From the NCBI RefSeq assembly GCF_017498545.1, contig NZ_CP071793.1, positions 3,286,001 to 3,350,000 on the forward strand: a stretch of 64,000 bases of DNA. The letters are read 5' to 3'. The notes under the pieces are model-generated. The model was not told the origin of the DNA and made no database searches. It was given only the letters and a program-made list of their open reading frames with translations. The stretch comes from Sulfidibacter corallicola (GTDB taxonomy: Bacteria > Acidobacteriota > Holophagae > Acanthopleuribacterales > Acanthopleuribacteraceae). The translations under genes and the position numbers were made by a program. Positions 1-7,557 of this stretch are shown here, piece by piece; positions within the stretch are counted from its first letter, which is position 1, and the number at the start of each line of letters is the position of its first letter.

Positions 1-392
1 GGACCCAACTTGCGTTCGAGAAAATCGAGAGAGTCACACAGGCTGACGCGCCCGAACTTGCGCGAGTCGGAAAAAGCCAGGTAGCGGTCGTCGTCGAGGC
101 CGAGCGAAACATGAACCCAACGGTCGTCACCCGAGCGGTTCGGACTCAGGTACAGGCGTCCGGTCATGCGCAGATGGACCACGACGTAGATACCGCCGAA
201 ATCGAGACAGATGTATTTGGCTCGTCGAAAGATGCGCTGCAGCGGGCGACCGTCCAGGGCCGATTCCATGAGATGGGGCTCGCTTCCGTCGAGCGCACGG
301 GGCCAGTCGGTCCAAACCGAAACCACTTTTCGACCGATCAGGTCGGGAGCCAGGCCACGGACGACGGTTTCGACTTCGGGCAATTCGGGCAT
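1..392 (-). CDS. mutM: Formamidopyrimidine-DNA glycosylase, N-terminal part (cut by window edge)
   Basis: Base-excision repair enzyme that removes oxidised purines such as 8-oxoguanine and nicks the abasic site. Reading the minus strand from an ATG at 392 gives a protein starting MPELPEVETVVRGL, the hallmark Fpg N-terminus in which Pro2 is the Schiff-base nucleophile and Glu3 the acid. The expected lysine follows near residue 58 (motif RRAKY), then HLRMTGRL and DSRKFG. About 130 residues are visible; the family is usually about 270, so the helix-two-turn-helix and C-terminal zinc finger lie outside the window. The gene follows the exported protein at 471-1835 on the same strand after 78 bp, so the two may be cotranscribed. 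The identification is secure. Confidence 0.96.
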   Translation of the reverse strand, partial: MPELPEVETVVRGLAPDLIGRKVVSVWTDWPRALDGSEPHLMESALDGRPLQRIFRRAKYICLDFGGIYVVVHLRMTGRLYLSPNRSGDDRWVHVSLGLDDDRYLAFSDSRKFGRVSLCDSLDFLERKLG

Positions 393-470
393 GAGTTCCT
401 CCAGGATGGGGCGTTCGAACAGGGAGCCGGCGACGGGTACCGCCGAAGCGAGGCGTCGTGGCGAGCCGAA

Positions 471-1835
471 TCAGGGTTGGGGCAGGCGCTCGCCCTGAAA
501 AAAGCGATCGTCCACACGGGTCCCCACCCGCTTCAGCCAGGCTTCGGGCGTCCAGGTGCCGTCTCCGCGATAGACCACGAAATGGGCCAGCTTGCCTTGC
601 TGCAGATAGGGCTCATCGTAGCCCAGCAGTTGCGGTGTATGGCGATAGCAGGCCACCAACATGTCGCTCACCGGCAGGCCCAACGCCGCCCAGGTGTCCA
701 GTTCGGCGCGCACGTCGCCGGAAAAGGCGAACAGGTGGCCCCCGCCGGAGCCGACGGCCAGCTTGCCGCCCTCCTTCTGCCAACGACGCACCCAATCGAG
801 CACCTGCTCGCGCCGTTCGCGCCAAATGCCGCAGCGGTCGGCGATGCGGCGGTACACCTCGTCGAGCCGGCCGTGGACCCGAGCGAGCACGGCGGCGTCA
901 TACAACCCGTATTCGCCCAGCAGCGGCAGCCGCTCCTCCAGCAAGGCGGCACAGTAGCGGCGATCGTTCAAACCGGCCAGCGGCAGCCAGACTGCCGAAC
1001 CCATCGCCGTCAGATCGCTGGAGGAAAGTCGGTCCGGGATGCCCTCGTAGAAATCGAAGGGCAGCGTCAGGGCCACCTGAAGGTCCGGGGCGGCCGCGTC
1101 CTGGATATAGGCACCCACCTTGCGGCCCTGTGCGCGAAAAAATGCGATCAGCCGTTCCGCCCGCTCGAGCCCGGCGACCCAGGGGACGGGGGCGTCGGTA
1201 CCGGCCTGGGACCACCACAGGGTCACCGGACCGGAGGCCGGAAGGCGCGCGGCGACGTCCTCCGGCCGGTCCTCGGGTTTGACGATCAGGTTGAACGCTT
1301 CACCCGGCCCGCCTGGCAAATCCAGATAGCCATGTTGGGCATAGACTTCCTGATGGGACCAGGTCGCCGACAAGCCTCCTCGCGGGAAAATCGGATCGCG
1401 AAAGGCGCCGACGCCCAAGTTGGCCAAGTACCGCGCCATTTTCGTTTGGTTGTCCTCGTTCACATCTTCGTCGCCACCCAATCCACGCTCCTGGACCAGA
1501 CTGTACCCATCGGCCAGGTACGGCAGCAGAAGCGCCCCTCGCACGCGGGGGATCGACGCATCGGCGGTGATCGGCTTGTCGGCGATCAACTCGACGCGCC
1601 CTTCGCGATTGACCAGGACGTGCCTGCCGTGGACCAACCCGTTGCGTTCGGCGTTGAGCATGGAGGCATCCACGAAGTACACCCAGGGCAAGGCTCGAAG
1701 CGCTTCGGACTGGGTGGCGCCCGGCGCGGGAGAGTCCGGTGAGGTGGCTTGGCGACCACTCGCGGTCCTCGCGGCGGGCGGGGTCGCCTCGGCGGCAAAT
1801 CCCATGCACAAGGCGATCATGAAGGTGACGATCAC
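471..1835 (-). CDS. Exported amidohydrolase-fold protein lacking metal ligands (probable pseudoenzyme)
   Basis: About 455 residues. I place the start at GTG 1835 because a GGGGAGGA ribosome-binding site sits just before it and the product then opens with a hydrophobic signal peptide (IVTFMIALCMGFAAEA). The layout matches the metal-dependent amidohydrolase superfamily: a short beta-sandwich lead, then LLLPYLADGYS where active members have PGxxDxHxH, LANLGVGAFRDP (the usual LGVTTxRD strand), a middle barrel region, and a C-terminal LAVGSGGG...AELDTWAALGLP...TPQLLGY...GKLAHFVVY block matching the GTDAG...GKxADxVV end. Every ligand position I can align (HxH, the later histidines, and the Asp of GTDAG) is substituted. 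What it now binds is unknown. It precedes mutM on the same strand. Confidence 0.72.
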   Translation of the reverse strand: MIVTFMIALCMGFAAEATPPAARTASGRQATSPDSPAPGATQSEALRALPWVYFVDASMLNAERNGLVHGRHVLVNREGRVELIADKPITADASIPRVRGALLLPYLADGYSLVQERGLGGDEDVNEDNQTKMARYLANLGVGAFRDPIFPRGGLSATWSHQEVYAQHGYLDLPGGPGEAFNLIVKPEDRPEDVAARLPASGPVTLWWSQAGTDAPVPWVAGLERAERLIAFFRAQGRKVGAYIQDAAAPDLQVALTLPFDFYEGIPDRLSSSDLTAMGSAVWLPLAGLNDRRYCAALLEERLPLLGEYGLYDAAVLARVHGRLDEVYRRIADRCGIWRERREQVLDWVRRWQKEGGKLAVGSGGGHLFAFSGDVRAELDTWAALGLPVSDMLVACYRHTPQLLGYDEPYLQQGKLAHFVVYRGDGTWTPEAWLKRVGTRVDDRFFQGERLPQP

Positions 1836-1998
1836 GAGTTCCTCCCCTTTTCCGAGGCTTTGCACGCCGCGGTACGGCGGTGCCGATTATGCCGTTTTCT
1901 TGGCCGCCGTGCACGTCAAAAGCGAAAACGCGCCGTCTCGCGGCCATGCCCACGACCCTGAACGGCACCGCGGCTAGAGGCAGCCAAGCGCTGAGCGG

Positions 1999-2928
1999 TC
2001 AGTTGCGCGAAACGTCGAACCCGATGACGCGGTCCTTACCCTGGGCCTTGCCACGGAACAGGTGATCGTCGGCGCAGCGCAACAGCTCTTCGGCCGTGTC
2101 CATGTTGCTGCCGTCGTAGGTCGCCACCCCGGCGGTCGCGGTCACCTTGAACGACTCGATCGGCGTGGCGAATTCCAGCTTGCGCACCACGTCCAACAGC
2201 TTGCCGGCGATCAACATCGCCTTGTCGTGGGCGGTGAAGCGGAACAGCGCCACGAATTCCTCGCCGCCGAAACGGGCGAAGACATCTTCCTCGCGCAGCA
2301 CATCGCTGATTTCTCGGGCGAGGGACTTGAGCACCAAATCGCCCGTGAGGTGACCGTAGGTGTCGTTCAGTCGCTTGAAATCGTCGAGATCGAAGAAGAC
2401 CACCGAAAGCGGTTTCTCGTGGCGCTGGTGATGGGCGAACTCCTTCTTCATGTAATCCATGAAGAAGCGCTTGTTGTAGGCGTTCGTCAAGGGATCGCGC
2501 GTGGCCTTGTTGTAGAGCTCCTGCTGGAGATCGTATTCCAGGTCGTCCTTGAGCGAGAACCTGAGGATCACGTTGCCCATGCAGATGCGATCCCCGTCTT
2601 CCAGGGTCACCGAAGAAATGCGCTTCCCGTTTACCAGGGTCCCGTTGGTGCTCTCGAGATCGGCGAGCACGGTGGCACCGCTTTCGTCCATGTCGAAGCG
2701 CACGTGTTCCCGCGAGATGTTCTCGCAATTGAAATAGATGTCGCACCGGCGCGTTCGCCCCGCGACCATGCCACGCCCCGGTTCCAGTTTGATGACACGG
2801 CCCACCGAATCACCCGCCAACACCACGATGTAGGGCAAAGTTCGCGCTTCCGGATTGACGGTTTGCAAATCTAGGGTATCGACACTTTCCTCAGAATCTC
2901 TGAGAAAGCGATTCGCGCGTTTGGCCAT
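1999..2928 (-). CDS. FHA-GGDEF diguanylate cyclase
   Basis: Predicted soluble c-di-GMP synthase with a phosphothreonine-reading input. With the start at ATG 2928 it has 309 residues: an FHA domain at about 35-125 (GRTRRCD, ISREHVRF and STNGTLVNGK, the residues that line the phosphopeptide pocket), a short helical linker, and a GGDEF domain at about 145-305. The catalytic loop is intact (GGEEF at 221-225), and an RxxD inhibitory site (R212-D215) lies five residues before it, so product feedback is expected. A TTG at 3036 would add 36 residues, but that extension resembles no domain. FHA input suggests control by a Ser/Thr kinase; one is encoded at 58.8 kb, though linking the two is speculation. 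Confidence 0.93.
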   Translation of the reverse strand: MAKRANRFLRDSEESVDTLDLQTVNPEARTLPYIVVLAGDSVGRVIKLEPGRGMVAGRTRRCDIYFNCENISREHVRFDMDESGATVLADLESTNGTLVNGKRISSVTLEDGDRICMGNVILRFSLKDDLEYDLQQELYNKATRDPLTNAYNKRFFMDYMKKEFAHHQRHEKPLSVVFFDLDDFKRLNDTYGHLTGDLVLKSLAREISDVLREEDVFARFGGEEFVALFRFTAHDKAMLIAGKLLDVVRKLEFATPIESFKVTATAGVATYDGSNMDTAEELLRCADDHLFRGKAQGKDRVIGFDVSRN

Positions 2929-3346
2929 GGTCCGAAACCACCCCGAGCAGAAAGGAATTACAACGAGATTGTAACGTATGTCGACCGGTTTGAGCGCGAA
3001 AGACCCGGCCGTATCTGATAACTCTTGTGAAATCAAGATGGATCAGCGCTAAATTTGCAGTCGAGACATCAACTTCAGATGGCAGTGATAAAAAGCCGGC
3101 TGCCGTATTCACCACTAAACATAGCGCACGGGGGTTCCATTCACCGTCCTCACGACGACGCTGGTGTCAGAAATCACACTCGTGATTCGGCGATGTAAGG
3201 TCGATCCGCCCGGCACCGAAGGCGCGATGCGGCGGGGGGCGAACTTGCGTCGCCGCCGGTCTGGCCGCATAATGGGAGAAGTTCTCCGATCCCAGCGGTG
3301 TCCGGATTCGGAGCGCGATCCATCCTGCGGGAGCGACACGAGGCCC
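2929..3346. other. Divergent intergenic region
   Basis: About 420 bases between the FHA-GGDEF cyclase and the desaturase, which point away from each other. Apart from the promoter candidate at 3245-3273 I see no gene, tRNA or repeat; the short reading frames here have no ribosome-binding site or recognisable product. Confidence 0.6.
3245..3273 (+). promoter_or_regulatory. Sigma-70 type promoter candidate for the desaturase
   Basis: TTGCGT at 3245-3250 and CATAAT at 3268-3273 are 17 bases apart, about 75 bases before the desaturase start at 3347. Confidence 0.45.
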
Positions 3347-4369
3347 ATGACGAAATCCTACTATTACGAACGCGCCGGCGCGCTCAATCGCGAGCTGAAG
3401 CAGGCGATTCCCGCCCCGACGCTCAAACGACTGCACGTCAAACGCCCCTGGTACCACTTTTTCGTGGCCGGCCGCCAATTGCTGTTGCTGATCCTGATGC
3501 CGATCCTGATCTACCACTTCGGCGATCAGCCCCTGGTCTGGATTCCCGCCGCGGTCCTGCAGGGGTTCGTGGTGTTCTCATTCACGGTCCTGCTGCACGA
3601 GGTCGTTCACAAGTGCGTGTTCAACAAGGACAGCTACGACCTGACCCCCAAACTGGGCCTGCTCTACAGCGTCCTGTCCGGCCTGGCCCGATCCCAGTTC
3701 CACCGCTGGCACATGGACCACCACTTCCAACTGGGCAGCGACACGGACGATCCCAAACGGGCCCACCTCTCGCCCAAACGCAATGCGCGTTGGTACAAGT
3801 TCCTCTACTGCACACCCGCGCTCTACCCGATTTACTTCCGCGCCGCCAAAAAGGCGCAGGCGACCTACGAACCCGAACTTCTCCGGCGCATCGCCTGGGA
3901 ACGCAAACTCAGCATCGGCTTCCACCTGAGCGTCTTGGGTTGCTTCCTCTACCTGTCGCCCGTTTTTGCGCTGAAGGCCTACGTCCTGCCGGTCTTTTTC
4001 GTGTTTCCCGCCGCCTTCACCCTGAATCGCCTGGGCCAACACTACATCATCGACCCCGACGACCCGGCCAAATGGAGCACGCTCATCCAACCGAACCCGG
4101 TCTGGAACTTCCTGTTCCTGTGGTCTTCCTACCATTTGGAGCACCATTATTTCCCCGCGGTGCCCTTCTACAATCTCAAGGCGCTGAACCGGGAGCTGGG
4201 CGGATTTTTCCGCCAACGCGGCGTCGAACCCTACAGCTACACGCGCTTGCTGAAAGAATGGTTCTGGCACAACCACAAACCACACACCCGCCCGAAAGCC
4301 GCGCGGGAAGCCGGAAAAGTCGTGACGGGCGGTACCTATTCGGCCGCTGCGGGCCAAAAAAGAGTTTGA
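3347..4369 (+). CDS. Membrane fatty acid desaturase
   Basis: Predicted di-iron membrane enzyme that introduces a double bond into acyl chains, using O2 and an electron donor. The 340-residue product starts at ATG 3347 (GGGAG and GAGG upstream). The three histidine boxes of the family are present: HEVVH, HxxHH in HMDHH, and HxxHH in HLEHH, with hydrophobic stretches before the first box and between the second and third. The sequence NPVWNFLFLWSSYHLEHH near the end is typical of the DesA/carotenoid-hydroxylase-like branch. The natural substrate (phospholipid acyl, sphingolipid or carotenoid) cannot be decided from sequence. It is monocistronic by spacing, since rplI has its own promoter candidate overlapping this stop codon. 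Confidence 0.9.
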   Translation: MTKSYYYERAGALNRELKQAIPAPTLKRLHVKRPWYHFFVAGRQLLLLILMPILIYHFGDQPLVWIPAAVLQGFVVFSFTVLLHEVVHKCVFNKDSYDLTPKLGLLYSVLSGLARSQFHRWHMDHHFQLGSDTDDPKRAHLSPKRNARWYKFLYCTPALYPIYFRAAKKAQATYEPELLRRIAWERKLSIGFHLSVLGCFLYLSPVFALKAYVLPVFFVFPAAFTLNRLGQHYIIDPDDPAKWSTLIQPNPVWNFLFLWSSYHLEHHYFPAVPFYNLKALNRELGGFFRQRGVEPYSYTRLLKEWFWHNHKPHTRPKAAREAGKVVTGGTYSAAAGQKRV

Positions 4370-4392
4370 CCACTTGAAATAACTCTGCTAAT
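4366..4392 (+). promoter_or_regulatory. Promoter candidate for rplI
   Basis: TTGACC at 4366-4371 overlaps the desaturase stop codon; GCTAAT at 4387-4392, preceded by T, lies 15 bases on. The rplI start is 47 bases further. The spacing is short of ideal. Confidence 0.4.
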
Positions 4393-4439
4393 GTCCCTAT
4401 TTCGTGCCTGCCGCGATTTTTGATGGAGGAATCACCAGC

Positions 4440-4883
4440 ATGGAAGTTTTACTCAGAGAAGCCGTGGTCAAGTTAGGTAATCGCGGAGACGTGGTCAAGG
4501 TCGCTCCCGGTTATGCCCGCAATTTCTTGCTGCCCAAGAAATTGGCAGTGGCCGTCACCGAAGGCAACAAGAAGCAGCTCGAAATCGAGAAACGCAACTA
4601 CGAGAAACGGCTCCTCGAAACCAAGTCCGTGGCCGAAGAAGCCAAGGCCAAACTGGACGAAGTTGAATTGCAAGTAGAAAAGCGCGCCAGCGAAAACGAT
4701 CAACTCTTCGGCTCGGTCACCGTTCACGAAGTTGCGCGCATGTTGAACGACAAAGGCTTCGAAGTCGAACGTCGCGACATCGAATTGCCCCACATCAAGG
4801 AACTGGGCGAATACACCGCCAAAGTTCGTTTGCACTCCGAAGTTACCGCGGAAATCAAGATCACGGTCGTTCCGGTCGCTTGA
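4440..4883 (+). CDS. rplI: 50S ribosomal protein L9
   Basis: Binds 23S rRNA near the L1 stalk and helps keep the reading frame. The 147-residue product starts at ATG 4440, ten bases after a strong GGAGGA site, and opens with the L9 signature MEVLLREAVVKLGNRGDVVKV followed by PGYARNFLLPKKLA. A long charged helix (about 45-80) joins the N- and C-terminal lobes; the C-lobe contains LFGSVT and ends with AEIKITVVPVA. It is not flanked by rpsF, rpsR or ssb, its usual partners in many bacteria. A strong intrinsic terminator follows about 100 bases downstream, so it looks like a single-gene transcript. Confidence 0.98.
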   Translation: MEVLLREAVVKLGNRGDVVKVAPGYARNFLLPKKLAVAVTEGNKKQLEIEKRNYEKRLLETKSVAEEAKAKLDEVELQVEKRASENDQLFGSVTVHEVARMLNDKGFEVERRDIELPHIKELGEYTAKVRLHSEVTAEIKITVVPVA

Positions 4884-4984
4884 GATCGAACGAAACCTCA
4901 GATACTGGATTGGGATGGCGCGACACACGCTCGTGATGGATACATGATCCATGTCGGCTTTTTTCCCCTGGTTCAGTCAACCTG

Positions 4985-5014
4985 AAGCACACCTTTTTGG
5001 TGTGCTTTTTTTTT
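4985..5014 (+). terminator. Intrinsic terminator of rplI
   Basis: AAGCACACC (4985-4993), a loop of five T, GGTGTGCTT (4999-5007), then an unbroken T run to 5014: a nine-pair stem with a T tail. Confidence 0.93.
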
Positions 5015-5168
5015 GCGCCATGGCAGCCGGGCCCAACTCGGGGTTCGAATAGCGCGACGCACGCCGCGCCTCGCGACCCCCCCACCAGAACGACCCGAGA
5101 GGGCTCACTCCATCCGGGTCATCTCTCGCTTTCCGCTGGATTCAAAACGAGTTATTCCAGAACATAGA

Positions 5169-5204
5169 AAAGGCTCGGCAACTCGTGAGAGAAACCGAGC
5201 CTTT
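5169..5204 (-). terminator. Hairpin downstream of spermidine synthase, possible terminator
   Basis: AAAGGCTCGG (5169-5178) pairs perfectly with CCGAGCCTTT (5195-5204) around a 16-base loop. Read on the minus strand it lies about 120 bases after the speE stop and ends in CCTTTTCT. The T run is short, so function as a terminator is plausible rather than certain. The remainder of 4884-5327 holds no gene. Confidence 0.5.
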
Positions 5205-5327
5205 AAAGACTGGCGATGCAGCCGAGCCTCGCGGCCCGGCATATGCCTTTATTCGCATTCGGAGGAGCAAGAGTTTTCCATTGTCAAAAACAAAGCCCTT
5301 CCGGCGAAAAAAACCGACAAAACTGGT

Positions 5328-6221
5328 TCAGTCGCGCCAGGGGGTGACCAGCCCTTCGTACAACCGACGCTGGAATTCCGGCAGCGCGAAAGCGCCGCGG
5401 TGCAGGGCCGGATTGTAGTACTGGAACTCCAGGCCGGAAGCGGCCACCCGAGCTTCGTCGAAATCGGCCAGGGGATCCAGACCCTTGGTGGCCATCACGA
5501 ACGACCACAGGCCGCCCGGGTAGCACAAATTTGAGTAGTTATACATATAGGTATGGCTGAAGGCGGTCCGGACGTTGTGGAGAATCGCCTGCTGGGCCTG
5601 GGCTTGATAGAACGGCGATTCGCCCTGGGCCACCGCGATCCCGTCCTCGGCCAGCACGCGATGGACATCCTTGTAGAAAGCTTCGCCGAACAGCGGTGTG
5701 GCCGGCCCGATCGGATCGGTGCTGTCGATCATGACCACGTCGAACTTCTGGTCGGTCTCGGCCATGAAGCGCACGCCGTCCTCGATGCGCAGATCGAGGC
5801 GCGGATCGCCGAGCGAGCAAGAAGTCTGGTGAAAATACTCCTTGCAGACGTCGACCACGTCGCCGTCGATTTCGACCATGGTGCAGTGTTCCACACCCTT
5901 GTGTCGCAGGACCTCGCGCGCCGTGCCGCCGTCACCGCCGCCGATGATCAGCACGCGACGGGGATCGGGATGTACGAACATGGGCACGTGGGTGATCATA
6001 TCGTGATAGACGAACTCGTCGCGCTCGGAGCACATGACCAGGCCGTCGAGAAACAGCATGAGGCCGTGGCCCTTGGTGCGCACCAAATCGACCTGCTGAA
6101 AACGGCTGCGTTTGCTGTAGATGGATTCCAACACGCGAAATTTGTTGGCTGCAATGTTTTCGATATTCTCTTCCACCCACATATCCAGGGGAGACTGGGT
6201 GTCGTTGGTTTTGACTTCCAT
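5328..6221 (-). CDS. speE: Spermidine synthase (polyamine aminopropyltransferase)
   Basis: Transfers an aminopropyl group from decarboxylated AdoMet to putrescine. The 297-residue product has the family length. It carries the nucleotide-binding loop IIGGGDGGTAREV (GGGDGG at 94-99), the acidic residue E117 in VEID that holds the ribose, the catalytic DSTDPIGPA segment (D166 and D169), and the YHDMITHVP block near residue 72. The start at ATG 6221 has GAGGATAGG upstream. It lies 124 bases after the AdoMet decarboxylase gene on the same strand, so the two form a unit that makes and uses the aminopropyl donor. No ornithine or arginine decarboxylase is nearby; putrescine must come from elsewhere. 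Confidence 0.97.
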   Translation of the reverse strand: MEVKTNDTQSPLDMWVEENIENIAANKFRVLESIYSKRSRFQQVDLVRTKGHGLMLFLDGLVMCSERDEFVYHDMITHVPMFVHPDPRRVLIIGGGDGGTAREVLRHKGVEHCTMVEIDGDVVDVCKEYFHQTSCSLGDPRLDLRIEDGVRFMAETDQKFDVVMIDSTDPIGPATPLFGEAFYKDVHRVLAEDGIAVAQGESPFYQAQAQQAILHNVRTAFSHTYMYNYSNLCYPGGLWSFVMATKGLDPLADFDEARVAASGLEFQYYNPALHRGAFALPEFQRRLYEGLVTPWRD

Positions 6222-6345
6222 GAACCTATCCTCGTAGAAGTGCCGCTCGAGATCGACACTCGCTTGTGTTTTCGAAGCGCCTCATCGATGCGGACGCCGC
6301 CGGCCTGCCTGGCCCGCTCCGTATCGAGGAAGCGCCATCTTCGGC

Positions 6346-7260
6346 TCAGGCCTTGCCGTAGTTGGCGAAGCGCACGTTGAACCCGCAAATGACATTGGTT
6401 TTCTCTTGGTTGAGGCGATATCCCGCAGGGCACGGGAACCCGACGCCTTCGTGCTCGAAGAACACGGTGGTGAAGGTCTTGGGATTGAAGATGGAGAGCA
6501 CCCGCTCGAAGGCCGCTTCCATATCCCCGGAGAAAAGGTGATTGGTTTCGAAGCTGGCATAGCTGCATTCGCGTTGAGGCGTGATGTGAAAGGTGTAGTA
6601 CTCCTTGTCGCGAATGGCGTTGAGCGAATAGCCCATCGGATCGAAGATGAAATCGTCCACCTGGAATCCCTCGAAGATTCGATCGATTCCGCTCGCCCCG
6701 TAAAGTTCGGACTTTGGCACGTCGGGTTGGGAGAACAGTCGGGTCGCACTCTCGTCGATGTCGTGCATCAGGATTTCGAGCGTCATATCGCCCGGGACGG
6801 GCTGGCAGTCGGGACCATAGTAGAACACGGTGACGAAGTGGCCGTTTTCCTTGCCGAATCGGCAGTATTCGCCGGGCACGTATTGCCGCAGGCGATCGGC
6901 GTCCTCGATAAAGTCGCTCGGTTGATCTTCCGGCGCCAACTCGTTCTTGCGCTCGTAGGTGATGAAGGCGATGTCCTCGGATTGGAAGGTGCGCAGCATC
7001 TCTTCCACGGCCGAAACCAGGGAGGTAGTCCCACAGGTAATCATGATCACCCGGTGGTCGTACACGAACAGGCTGGACTCGCTCAACAGATACGCATCGC
7101 AATGGGCGTTGGAAAGGGTGGAGAGCACCGTGGCGTTGGCCTTGGCCACCACCAGGTTCCAGTCTATGTCCGGATGCCTTCGCAACGCGGCGGTATCCGG
7201 CTTCAGGAATATTTCGACCTTTTTCTCCGAACCTTCAAAAAACAAATCGACTCCTCCCAT
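6346..7260 (-). CDS. S-adenosylmethionine decarboxylase, eukaryotic-type proenzyme
   Basis: Makes decarboxylated AdoMet for spermidine synthesis. The protein follows the long single-chain eukaryotic family rather than the short bacterial SpeD. With the start at ATG 7260 it has 304 residues. FFEGSEKKVEIF near the N-terminus aligns with the human FFEGTEK segment. LSESSLF at 59-65 is the self-processing site; cleavage between E61 and S62 would create the pyruvoyl group. TCGTT with C76 follows at the expected distance. Further matches are LEILM, FDPMGYSLN and HITP...SYASFETN. The start is chosen by this alignment because no well-spaced ribosome site is present; an in-frame TTG at 7356 would add 32 unmatched residues. 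Confidence 0.93.
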   Translation of the reverse strand: MGGVDLFFEGSEKKVEIFLKPDTAALRRHPDIDWNLVVAKANATVLSTLSNAHCDAYLLSESSLFVYDHRVIMITCGTTSLVSAVEEMLRTFQSEDIAFITYERKNELAPEDQPSDFIEDADRLRQYVPGEYCRFGKENGHFVTVFYYGPDCQPVPGDMTLEILMHDIDESATRLFSQPDVPKSELYGASGIDRIFEGFQVDDFIFDPMGYSLNAIRDKEYYTFHITPQRECSYASFETNHLFSGDMEAAFERVLSIFNPKTFTTVFFEHEGVGFPCPAGYRLNQEKTNVICGFNVRFANYGKA

Positions 7261-7443
7261 CTCCCGACCGCGGTCGAGTATCGCTGACGCGTTGAGGAAC
7301 CCCGAAACGAATGGGCGAAACGGGCCGCGGCGGCCCCGGGACACCGGAAGGCGCAAGCCCTTCCGAGAGTTGATTTTTCAAAAGAATGGTGACGTCGTCG
7401 TCGACGCGGTGCCTCGATCTTCGGGGTTCAAGACAATCTGTCT

Positions 7444-7471
7444 ATTATAGGAACCCCGATCCTTTTTTCAA
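7444..7471 (-). promoter_or_regulatory. Strong sigma-70 promoter for the polyamine unit
   Basis: On the minus strand TTGAAA (7466-7471) and a perfect TATAAT (7444-7449) are 16 bases apart. The predicted transcript would carry about 175 bases of leader before the decarboxylase start at 7260. The leader contains a GGAAGG/CCTTCC hairpin and a GC-rich hairpin. Confidence 0.75.
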
Positions 7472-7557
7472 TGATAGATCGGACCCGGCCGTCCGCCCCG
7501 CTCGACACCGGAAACGATCGCAAGCGACATCTCCTCGAAGTCGCCGGGATACCGGCG

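Noticed and set aside
111-1742. Open frame of 543 codons on the plus strand
   Set aside because: It is antisense to mutM and the amidohydrolase-like gene; it has no ribosome site, no domain and the composition of a high-GC shadow frame.
471-1865. Start of the amidohydrolase-like gene at ATG 1865
   Set aside because: It would place ten polar residues before the signal peptide, and the good ribosome site sits just before GTG 1835.
5030-5060. tRNA-like GGGGTTCGAAT
   Set aside because: No acceptor, D or anticodon arm can be drawn around it.
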